This document shows positions 7,278 through 14,700 of a DNA stretch of 16,319 nt, piece by piece; position 1 is the first letter of the stretch, and each line of letters opens with the position of its first letter. Source of the stretch: Nitrosopumilaceae archaeon (GTDB lineage Archaea > Thermoproteota > Nitrososphaeria > Nitrososphaerales > Nitrosopumilaceae). The stretch covers positions 1 to 16,319 of the forward strand of contig JAGWAW010000041.1 of assembly GCA_021296165.1 (NCBI GenBank), written 5' to 3'. Below the pieces are notes generated by a model. It was given only the letters and a program-made list of their open reading frames with translations. It made no database searches and had not been told where the DNA came from. The position numbers and the translations under genes are program-made.

Positions 7278-7628
7278 CTAGCCTCGACCTGCAGCGTACT
7301 TGCCGGAACGCGCCCTCGCAAAGAACACTATGGCGATAATGCCGCCCATCGCCACCCCAATAACTAACATGAACCACACGGAGATCGGCGTTGTCAGTTC
7401 GCAGTTGATTGGAGGTGGATGGGGCGGCGAATATAATTGGGGCCAGACCAGCTCGTCCATAATGCACACGGGGATCTGGACGTCATAAGGATCCGGCTCA
7501 TTATAAATAACCGTGTAGCCGCTGCCGTCATCATTAAGCACGTGCTCTACAACCTCGCTTGCGCTTGCGCCGTGGGTGCCGATGAATATTGCCGTCAATC
7601 CAGATATCAAAACCGCTTTCCAGTTCAT
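7278..7628 (-). CDS. Small secreted, C-terminally membrane-anchored protein of unknown function
   Basis: A 116-residue protein I do not recognise. Its topology is clear. Residues 1-24 form a signal peptide (a Lys, then the hydrophobic LISGLTAIFIG, then ASAS-E as likely cleavage site). About 55 extracellular residues follow, with two cysteines (C55, C76) around a proline-rich PPHPPP. One membrane helix (about 82-103, SVWFMLVIGVAMGGIIAIVFF) ends in a positive RARSGK tail on the cytoplasmic side. The two cysteines may form a disulfide. The ATG at 7628 is favoured because it starts the signal peptide and lies 27 nt from a TATA box; an upstream in-frame start at 7697 would spoil the signal. It is the only apparently intact gene between two decayed insertion elements. 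It may be a resident gene flanked by insertions or cargo; nothing decides this. Confidence 0.72.
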   Translation of the reverse strand: MNWKAVLISGLTAIFIGTHGASASEVVEHVLNDDGSGYTVIYNEPDPYDVQIPVCIMDELVWPQLYSPPHPPPINCELTTPISVWFMLVIGVAMGGIIAIVFFARARSGKYAAGRG

Positions 7629-7652
7629 GCTTGATGCTGGTTGGCGTGGCGC

Positions 7653-7659
7653 ATATTTA
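7653..7659 (-). promoter_or_regulatory. TATA box of the small membrane protein gene
   Basis: TAAATAT on the minus strand, about 27 nt before the ATG at 7628, with a further ATATTAG just upstream. It lies 34 bases inside the unique DNA next to the IS481-type element's left end. Confidence 0.5.
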
Positions 7660-7692
7660 CTAATATCACCGGAAAACTTCCGCTTGTGTAAT

Positions 7693-7712
7693 CTCAAAAG
7701 TAGTTCGCGCCC
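7693..7712 (+). repeat. Left terminal inverted repeat of the IS481-type element
   Basis: CTCAAAAGTAGTTCGCGCCC is the inverted counterpart of 9072-9091. The core CAAAAGTAGTTCGC (7695-7708) is identical over 14 bases and the match continues as CCC after one mismatch. The flanking GTAAT (7688-7692) resembles ATAAT after the right end, a possible 5-bp target duplication with one difference. Confidence 0.75.
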
Positions 7713-7883
7713 GGAGTCACATGGCCCGAATTTGTAGATTACCTGCTAAGTGCGTTATGAAAAAATGAAAGGGAACCGCCCCCGCCGCCGGACCGGGTGC
7801 CATTTCCACTCCGCAGGTTGTGCTCGCCCGAAGGCACGTGTACTGCCTGATCCATGGTCTCCTCGGCTTGCACCACATGCCGG

Positions 7884-8883
7884 TCATTCCGCCTGGTACG
7901 CCTCCCCGGTCTGTTCGTCTACGACTGTCTCCCGGCGGGCGCCATCTTGCGTATGAACACCTGGGCGGGCGTCTCCCCATTCCTCCAGTCCAGTGACATG
8001 TGCGCCCTGTTGTTGTACCACTCCATGAACCGCTCGAGGGCCAGCCTTGGCGGTTCGGTGTGGAACGGGCCCCCGACATGGCCGGATCCGGGATTCCTGA
8101 CGGCGCCGGCATGCGAGGATGCCTCAAAGCGGTGCAGTTTGCGCTGTATCTCCCCGTGGAACCGCTTCATCTTGCCGTTGGTCTGCGGGTGCTTTACGCG
8201 CGCCAGTATCTACCTGATACCAAGATCCACCATCTTCTCGTATGCGGACTCGCCCCTCTTCCTGGCTTCTGCCCCGTTGGCATAGAACTGCGAGCCGTGA
8301 TGTATCGTCATATTATCGAGGCAGGCTTGCCGTAGCGCTTGATGGCCTCCTCCAGTACGGCTATGGCATTCTCCGTGGTAGCCTCCGGAAATCCCCCCCA
8401 CGCCGTCACGAACCGCGAGGCGTCGACCAGATAGCATATGAACCACCTTCCGTCATCCAACTGCATGTAGTCTGTATGCCACATAGAGTTGGAGTGCGCC
8501 GCTCGTACCGGATCCACCTGCGGCGCCTGCTCTTTTTGGACTACTCCTCGGCAATGTCTGCGTCCCTCAATATCACATGTATGGCGTTGTGCGGAATATG
8601 CATTCCGGCGGTTTGCTCTATTTTCTTCTCCAAGGAGACGGCACTGCTGCACTCGTCGGAGAGAGCCGAGAGTATGGCCGAGTGCTCCCGGCAGGCTCTT
8701 CCTGGGCCTGCCCAAGGCCTCCGGGTAGGATATCCTGTATATTGGCATACCGGAGTACCGCCGGCAGAGCCCCTGGACCCGCCTGACAGGAATGCCCATG
8801 CTTTTGGCTATCATACCACAGGGCATGCACTTCCCGTTTTTGTGTATGATCCATTTGGTTTTGGATTCGTCTAACTTTTTCAT
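7884..8883 (-). pseudogene. IS481-type (rve) transposase, multiply disrupted
   Basis: Reassembled across frames, this encodes roughly 330 residues. The N-terminal helix-turn-helix is MKKLDESKTKWIIHKNGK...IAKSMGIPVRRVQGL, from ATG 8883. The catalytic core begins SNSMWHTDYMQLDDGRW (first Asp), then ATTENAIAVLEEAIKRYGKPASI, HHGSQFYAN and ARVKHPQTNGKMKRFHGEIQRKL (Glu). The tail is RFMEWYNNRAHMSLDWRNGETPAQVF. I count frameshifts near 8686-8692, 8496-8501, 8309-8314 and 7933-7940, and in-frame amber codons at 8541-8543 and 8210-8212. The usual second Asp (DHGSQF) is replaced (IHHGSQF). After the last shift the frame reads ETVVDEQTGEAYQAE and stops at 7884. The gene cannot make an active transposase. 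Confidence 0.82.
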
Positions 8884-9071
8884 TACTCTAACCCTCTGTT
8901 TGCCTATGTGGTGCCATTTTGGGGAACGGCGCCGCCTGCCGACATCCTTGCCTTTGTTTCCAGTCCACGTCATGCCTACCATGCTACCCGCAGATTTTAG
9001 ACGGGACATCGTGTCATGTAGAACCTCAATCATGGGGCCCAATCTCCAAAGTACGGTACTTTGTGCAGACA

Positions 9072-9091
9072 GGGTGCGAACTACTTTTGGG
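9072..9091 (-). repeat. Right terminal inverted repeat of the IS481-type element
   Basis: Read on the minus strand this is CCCAAAAGTAGTTCGCACCC, matching the left end at 18 of 20 positions. It ends 98 bases before the start of the deoxyhypusine-synthase-like gene, on the far side of that gene's TATA box. Confidence 0.75.
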
Positions 9092-9159
9092 ATAATACAA
9101 GCGAAATTTTGGGAACTTTGAGCGTAGAATCCTTATTGCCAATTACGTCTCCGGAATCG

Positions 9160-9167
9160 TTTATAGA
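9160..9167 (+). promoter_or_regulatory. TATA box of the deoxyhypusine-synthase-like gene
   Basis: TTTATAGA centred about 26 nt before the GTG at 9190. This decides the start in favour of 9190 over the longer reading from 9061, whose first residues come from the insertion element. Confidence 0.55.
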
Positions 9168-9189
9168 AAGCCGAGCCGCCGCGCCGCCA

Positions 9190-10248
9190 GTGGATCCTCA
9201 CGGCTTTGACGGACGGGATATTCCGTACGTGCGGCTGGACCCGGACATGACCATATCTGACTTGGTGGAGGCGTATGCGGCCTCCGGGTACAACGGCCGG
9301 AGCTTGGGCGAGGCGGCCAAGCTGTATCTGGAGATGATCCGCAGCGGGGCAACCATCTGCCTAACCATGTCCGGGGCCCTTTCGCCGGTGGGGCTTGGGG
9401 GGGTGGTCCGCTCCCTTATAGAGCGGGGGTTCGTGGACTGGATAATAACCACGGGCGCCAACGTCTACCATGAAGACCACTTTGCCTGGGGGCTTCCGGT
9501 GAAGCAGGGTACCCACACCGCCGACGATACAACCCTGTTCAGGAACGAGATCGTCCGCATCCGGGACGTCTACATCCGTTTCTACGACACCCTGGAGGCG
9601 CAGGACCAAGTGGTACAGAGGTACTTTGAGGATGCCATGTCTGAGCCGTTCACCACGGCCGAGTTCTGCCACCACATGGGTCGCATGAGCCTGGAGAGCG
9701 CCCCGCACCCGGAGCGCAGCTTCGTGAACAGCGCCTACGAGCATGGCGTCCCGGTGTATGTATCCACCTTGAAGGACTCGTCGCTGGCACTGGATCTGGC
9801 CGTCCATCGCCTCCGGGGCAAGACATACTCGCTGGACTTTGTGCGGGAGATACTGGAACAGGCGGCCATCGTGTACAGCTCGGAGACCTCGGGCATACTG
9901 GAGCTGGGGGGCGGCGTTCCCAAGAACACGGCCCAGCAGACCGGGCCGCTCTTGGACCAGATACTGCGCCGCTCCGACGGAGGGCAGGACCATATCATAC
10001 AGATAACCGACGCGCGCCCCGACACGGGCGGCCTCTCCGGCGCCACACTCCAGGAGGGCAAGAGCTGGGGCAAGATACAGGATGCCCGCCGGGGGATGGT
10101 CACCGTGTACGCGGACACCACCATCGCCTTTCCGATACTGGCCATGTATGCCATAAGTAACCATGCCCCCCGCACCTCGCGGCGCATATACGACCACCTG
10201 CAGGAATACTATGACCGGCTGAAGTCGGACTGGCTGCGCGGCTCCTAG
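9190..10248 (+). CDS. Deoxyhypusine synthase-like protein
   Basis: This 352-residue NAD-dependent enzyme belongs to the deoxyhypusine synthase family, which moves an aminobutyl group from a polyamine to a lysine of aIF5A or to another amine. Family features: TTGANVYHED (NAD/substrate region, about 87-96), LGGGVPKN (239-246), and SWGKI (292-296) with the lysine that forms the imine intermediate (K295). Two points set it apart from canonical enzymes. The residue after GGG-x-x-K is Asn where human DHS has catalytic His288. The segment QITDARPDTGGLSGAT resembles bacterial and archaeal DHS-like proteins more than true DHS, which has Y-x-T/NTA-x-x-x-DGS-x-SGA. The start is GTG 9190, placed by the TATA box; an in-frame TTG at 9118 is possible. 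It converges with a small gene, sharing a CTAG at the stop. Confidence 0.85.
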   Translation: MDPHGFDGRDIPYVRLDPDMTISDLVEAYAASGYNGRSLGEAAKLYLEMIRSGATICLTMSGALSPVGLGGVVRSLIERGFVDWIITTGANVYHEDHFAWGLPVKQGTHTADDTTLFRNEIVRIRDVYIRFYDTLEAQDQVVQRYFEDAMSEPFTTAEFCHHMGRMSLESAPHPERSFVNSAYEHGVPVYVSTLKDSSLALDLAVHRLRGKTYSLDFVREILEQAAIVYSSETSGILELGGGVPKNTAQQTGPLLDQILRRSDGGQDHIIQITDARPDTGGLSGATLQEGKSWGKIQDARRGMVTVYADTTIAFPILAMYAISNHAPRTSRRIYDHLQEYYDRLKSDWLRGS

Positions 10249-10451
10249 GACCACCGGGCGCGCTCCAAGTCCCTGTCGTCCTTGGTCTCCTTCTTGTACT
10301 CTTTGTAGTGGTCCCGGCACAGGATCGACTTTTTACCGCTCCCGCTCACCCGCAGCCCGGCGCCCTCCACCTTTGTGGTGTTTATGGAGCGGACACCCTT
10401 GCCGTCACACTCGTCCACGTCGCAGCTGGCGCCCTTTGATACCAGTCCCAT
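10245..10451 (-). CDS. Small Cys/His-rich protein, possible zinc finger
   Basis: A 68-residue protein I do not recognise. C10 and C15 (CDVDEC) with C45 and H48 (CRDH) form a C-x4-C...C-x2-H set that could bind one zinc. Between them lies SINTTKVEGAGLRVSGSGKKSI, which looks like beta strands. The C-terminus is highly charged (KEYKKETKDDRDLERAR). A nucleic-acid- or protein-binding role is a guess. The ATG at 10451 has a TATA box 27 nt upstream; an upstream start at 10571 would run through that promoter. The stop overlaps the stop of the convergent DHS-like gene. The gene is divergent from myo-inositol-1-phosphate synthase, with about 130 bases between the starts and two back-to-back promoters there. 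Confidence 0.72.
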   Translation of the reverse strand: MGLVSKGASCDVDECDGKGVRSINTTKVEGAGLRVSGSGKKSILCRDHYKEYKKETKDDRDLERARWS

Positions 10452-10473
10452 TATCTGCCGTTCCCAAAACCCA

Positions 10474-10481
10474 CTAATAAA
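10474..10481 (-). promoter_or_regulatory. TATA box of the small Cys/His-rich gene
   Basis: TTTATTAG on the minus strand, centred about 27 nt before the ATG at 10451. Confidence 0.5.
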
Positions 10482-10552
10482 CGGGCGCCGGGGCGGGCCC
10501 CGGCCAGAGGGCTCCTGTTGGCCCGTGGGCGACCCGCCCGCGCCGCTTAACC

Positions 10553-10559
10553 TATTAAA
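10553..10559 (+). promoter_or_regulatory. TATA box of myo-inositol-1-phosphate synthase
   Basis: TATTAAA centred at 10556, 27 nt before the TTG at 10583. It supports a leaderless mRNA with a TTG start. Confidence 0.55.
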
Positions 10560-10582
10560 CGGGCAGGCCATATCGGGCGCAG

Positions 10583-11683
10583 TTGTCGGGACGAATACGT
10601 GTGGGGCTGGTGGGCATAGGGAACTGTTTCTCGGGCCTCATACAGGGTATCGAGTACTACCGACGCAACCCCGAGCAGTCCATCATAGGCATAATACACG
10701 ACCGGCTGGCCGGGTACGGCATACACGACATAGATTTTGTGTGCGGGTTCGACGTGGGGGAGAACAAGGTGGGTCGCACCATCAACGAGGCGATATACGC
10801 GCACCCCAACATGGTGGACTGGATACCCGCTGACACCATGCCCAAGACCGACGCGCTGGTGCATGAGAGCCCCGCTCTGGACGGAGTGGGGATATGGGTG
10901 GAGAACCGCATCAAGCCCATACGTTCCACAAAGACCGCCGAGCAGCTCCGCGGAGAGATAGTCCGCACCATACGAGAGACGGGGACTCAGGTACTGGTCT
11001 CGTACCTGCCGGTGGGCTCCGAGGAGGCCACCAAGTTCTGGGCACAGGTCTGCCTGGACACGGGCACGGCATTCGTGAACTGCATACCCTCGTTCATAGC
11101 GTCCGACAAAGCGTGGGCGGAGCGGTTCCGGCAGAAGGGGGTGCCCGTAATAGGGGACGACATCAAGGGACAAGTGGGGGCCACCATAGTCCACCGCACC
11201 TTGGCGCGACTCTGCAACGACCGGGGCACCCGCATCACCAAGACGTACCAGATCAACGTGGGTGGCAACACCGACTTTCTGAACATGAAGGAGCAGGAGA
11301 GGCTGGTCTCCAAGAGGATCTCCAAGACCGAGAGCGTGCAGAGCCAGCTGGACGAGCGGCTGGGCGACGACAACATCTACGTGGGGCCCTCCGACTTCAT
11401 ACCCTTTCTGGGGAACACCAAGCTGATGTTCATGAGGATAGAGGGCCGGCAGTGGGCCAACATACCCTACAACATGGAGGTGCGGCTGGAGGTGGACGAC
11501 AAGGCCAACTCCGCCGGCATAGTAATAGACGCGATACGGCTGGCCAAGATAGCCTTGGATCGGGGAGAGGGCGGCCCGGTCATACCGGCCAGTGCCTACC
11601 TGATGAAGCATCCCATAAAGCAGATGTCGGATCCCGACGCCAAGGCGGCCTGCGAGCGGTTCGTGGCATCTGAAGGGGTATGA
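10583..11683 (+). CDS. ino1: Myo-inositol-1-phosphate synthase
   Basis: This 366-residue enzyme converts glucose-6-phosphate to 1L-myo-inositol-1-phosphate with NAD, the entry to inositol lipids and inositol solutes. The N-terminal Rossmann motif GLVGIGNCFSGLIQG (8-22) binds NAD. The middle has VSYLPVGSEEATKFWA (139-154) and FVNCIPSFIASD, and then the family hallmark GDDIKGQVGAT (191-201) and the INVGGNTDFLNM segment. The length fits the short archaeal/actinobacterial type, not the ~510-residue eukaryotic enzyme. The start is TTG at 10583, since the Rossmann strand begins five codons later and the TATA spacing is exact. Its product is the expected substrate of the lipid enzyme at 480. SMC follows on the same strand after 74 bases, with its own possible promoter. 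Confidence 0.93.
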   Translation: MSGRIRVGLVGIGNCFSGLIQGIEYYRRNPEQSIIGIIHDRLAGYGIHDIDFVCGFDVGENKVGRTINEAIYAHPNMVDWIPADTMPKTDALVHESPALDGVGIWVENRIKPIRSTKTAEQLRGEIVRTIRETGTQVLVSYLPVGSEEATKFWAQVCLDTGTAFVNCIPSFIASDKAWAERFRQKGVPVIGDDIKGQVGATIVHRTLARLCNDRGTRITKTYQINVGGNTDFLNMKEQERLVSKRISKTESVQSQLDERLGDDNIYVGPSDFIPFLGNTKLMFMRIEGRQWANIPYNMEVRLEVDDKANSAGIVIDAIRLAKIALDRGEGGPVIPASAYLMKHPIKQMSDPDAKAACERFVASEGV

Positions 11684-11722
11684 TCCGTTCCGGAACACGG
11701 CAAAAAAATCTGACCGCGCACC

Positions 11723-11729
11723 AAATATA
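11723..11729 (+). promoter_or_regulatory. Possible TATA box of smc
   Basis: AAATATA, about 31 nt before the ATG at 11758 and 34 nt before the GTG at 11761. The spacing is slightly longer than for the other genes here. Confidence 0.35.
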
Positions 11730-11757
11730 GTCAGGGACTGATCCACCCTGCTGGGGC

Positions 11758-14700
11758 ATGGTGCACATAGAGAAGGTCGAGATATACGGGTTCAAGTCCT
11801 TCGGGTTCAGGAACACCACCGTGAAGCTGGCCCCGGGACTGGTCTCCATATCTGGGCCCAACGGATCTGGCAAGAGTACCATACTGGACGCCATAGCATT
11901 CGCCCTGGGGGAGAAGAGCCCCACCATACTCCGCGTGGATACCCTAAAGTCTGTGATAAACGACGTAGAGGGATCCCGGGCGGGCACTCGGGTGGCCCGG
12001 GTCAGCATACACCTGGACAACCGGGACCGGTCCATCCCGGTGGATGACGACAGGGTGGAGATAACCCGGGTGATGGGCGGGACCGGCGAGAGCGCCTACT
12101 ACATCAACAAGAGGAAGGGCACCCGGGGCCGCATCCGGGATGTGTTGGAGGTGGCGAACGCCGGGCTGGGCAGGCTCAACCATGTACAGCAGGGGACCGT
12201 CACCCGAATATCGGAGTTCAGCGCAGAGGAGAAGCGGGGGGCCATAGAGGATCTGGTGGGGCTGTCCTACTTTGACGAGAAGAAGGAGCAGGCCTCCAGG
12301 CAGCTGGAGCAGGCCGATGGCCGGCTGGAGGTGGCGCTGGCCAAGATGGGCGACGTGCGGACGCGCATCGTCGAGATGGAGGAGGAGCGCAACCACATGG
12401 TGCGCCAGGGCATACTGGAACGGGACCTGGCGCGGTATGAGACCATGCAGCGGCTGCGGGAACTGGCCGTACTGCGCCGCAAGATGGGGGACTTGGAGTC
12501 CAGGATAGGGGGCTCGTATGCGGAGATGAAAAAAAATGCCGCGGAGCTGGAGGCGGTGCGGCGCGAGATGGAATCAGTCGAGGCCAAAAAGCGGGACATA
12601 CTGGCCGAAGCCAGCACACACGACGCCGAGCGTACCCGCATAGAGGGGGAGATCGACCGGACGTACACAAAATCACAGAACGCCGAGTCCGAGCTCAGGG
12701 CGGCCGAGGGGCGGGCCTCCCGCGCCGAGGCGCGCTTGGCCGATATCCGGGCGGAACTGGCCGACATAGCGGTGTCGCGCGCACAAAACCGCCGCAGCGC
12801 ATCGGGCCTGCGCGCCCGTCTGGAGGAGGCGCAAGTGCAGGCCGGCCGGGCCACCGAGGCACTGGGGAGTATAAACGAGAGGCGCCGGGAGGTGCTGGGA
12901 CGGCAGTCGGAGGCCGCCGCCCGGCGGGCCCGCTCCGAGAACACGCTCCGGCTGTTCCGCAATACGCTGGCCGGGCACGAGCGCCGCCTGATGGAGGTAC
13001 AGACATGGATGGAGAGCGCCGCCCGGCAGGCCAGCTCGGACCGGCGGCGGCTGGGCGACCTAGAGGCAGGCCTGGCTGAGTCTGATGTAAACGAGAGGCG
13101 CCTAGCATCGTGGATAGACCGCCACACCCGTCTGGCAGACTCGGCCGCCGGGCGCATCGCGCGCCTGGAGGATGAGTGCACTCGTCTCTCATCGGAGGCC
13201 GACGAGATGGACGGGCTCATACGGCGCGCCGGACAGGCTGCCGCCCGGTATGACTCCAAGCTGCGGCTGGTCCGGAAGGTGATGCACGAGGATTATTCCA
13301 TAGGCCGCCTGCGGAACGATGCGCCCGGCCTGGGTGTCTTGGGGTTGGCGTACGAGCTGCTGTCTTGGCCCGAGAATGTGGATCGCGCCGTCATGGCTGC
13401 CGGCTCCGACTGGCTGAAGGCCCTGGTGGTGGAGGACATGGAGGCGATGGCCGCCATCTCCGAGGCGGCCGTCTCCATGGGGCTGCCCCGCCTGCGCATA
13501 ATACCACTGCGCTCCATACCGACGACGCGCCCGCCGACCGGGCGACTCTCCGGACACATATCCTGCAGCAGTGGGTTTGAGCCACTCCGCGAGTTCATAT
13601 TCGGCGAGACCGTCTTGGCTGAGTCCGAGGGGTCGGCCCGCCGCCACGCCGCCGCCGGACTGCGCGCCGTCACCAGGAGCGGCCTCTGCGTGGAGCCGGG
13701 CAGGGCGGCCACGCTGGACTTGGGCTCCCGCATCTCCAACCTGACCAAGATAATCTCGATGTCTGCGGAGATCGGCGGGCTGCAAAACTCAGTTTCGTTG
13801 CTGGAACGGATGCGCGCCCACCACTCAACTAGACTGCGCGACGCCGATGCGGAGATGCGCCTAAAGTCCAAGACGTTGGCTGGGCTGCGCGCCGATCTGG
13901 CCGCCGCCGCCCAGACACTCGCCGACGCAGAGTCTAGGTCCTCTGCCACGCGCAGCACCTTGAAGTCGCTGCGCGCCCGGCTGGCCGCGTACGACTCGGA
14001 TCTGCCGCAGATGGAGAGCCGCCGCCGCATTCTGGACCGCTTGGTGGCGCGCGTAAAATCGCTGATATCCGCCGAGGATGCACGCATGCCAACAGACTCC
14101 GACGAGATAGCCTCCAGCCTGGAGTTGCTGAACCGGAAGAAGGCCGAGTTCGAGCAGCTCCAGACCCAGACCAACACCGAACTAACCAGAATGCGGGCAG
14201 AGTGGTCCGGGGCGGTCTCGAACGGGGAGCGGCTGCTGCGGCGAGCCTCGAAACTGGCATCCGAGCAGCTTAGTGCCGTGGCCGAGCGCCGTGACGCCCT
14301 CTCGTCGGTGCCGCTGTTCCGCGATACCCTCGGGGCGGCCCGGAACAATCTGGCGGCCCTGCGCCAAACCCAGCAGCAGATGATGGAGACCTCCAGCCAA
14401 TCGGTCTCGCGGCAGCGCTCCTGCGATAGTACGTTCGCCGGGCTCCGGAAACAGGAGAGGGCCCTGGCCGGGGGGGTGTCTCAGATGCAGAGGCGCCACG
14501 ACTCCCTGGAGCGGGACCTGGCAGACTGCCGCGCCGCCACTTCCCGTATCGCCGAATCGCTGCCGACGCGGCCGGATCCCGACCTTCCTCTGGACACGGA
14601 TCCGGTTCCGTTCATAACCGCCCTGAAACACGAGATGGAGTCCCTGCCTCCCCTCAACGCCAACGCCCCGGCGACGTACGCCAGGGTCACCTCGGAGTAC

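Larger units (their letters stand above)
7693..9091 (-). mobile_element. Decayed IS481-type insertion sequence
   Basis: An element of about 1.4 kb bounded by terminal inverted repeats and containing one rve-type transposase pseudogene read on the minus strand. The repeats are imperfect, the possible target duplication differs by one base, and the transposase carries many lesions, so the insertion is probably old. About 190 bases between the left repeat and the transposase end, and about 190 between the transposase start and the right repeat, show no gene. Confidence 0.7.

Noticed and set aside
9061..9189. N-terminal extension of the DHS-like gene from TTG 9061
   Set aside because: The first codons lie inside the insertion element's terminal repeat, and the extension runs through the gene's TATA box.
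10547..11746. Long minus open frame opposite ino1 (399 codons)
   Set aside because: Shadow of a confidently identified gene; no recognisable motif and it runs through the promoter and the TTG start of ino1.
11787..11799. GGTTCAAGTCC-like sequence resembling a tRNA T-arm
   Set aside because: It is the coding sequence for the conserved GFKSF of SMC; no acceptor or anticodon stem surrounds it.
12267..13259. Long minus open frame opposite the smc coil
   Set aside because: Ser/Arg/Ala-rich mirror of Glu/Arg/Ala coiled-coil codons; typical antisense artefact in GC-rich DNA.
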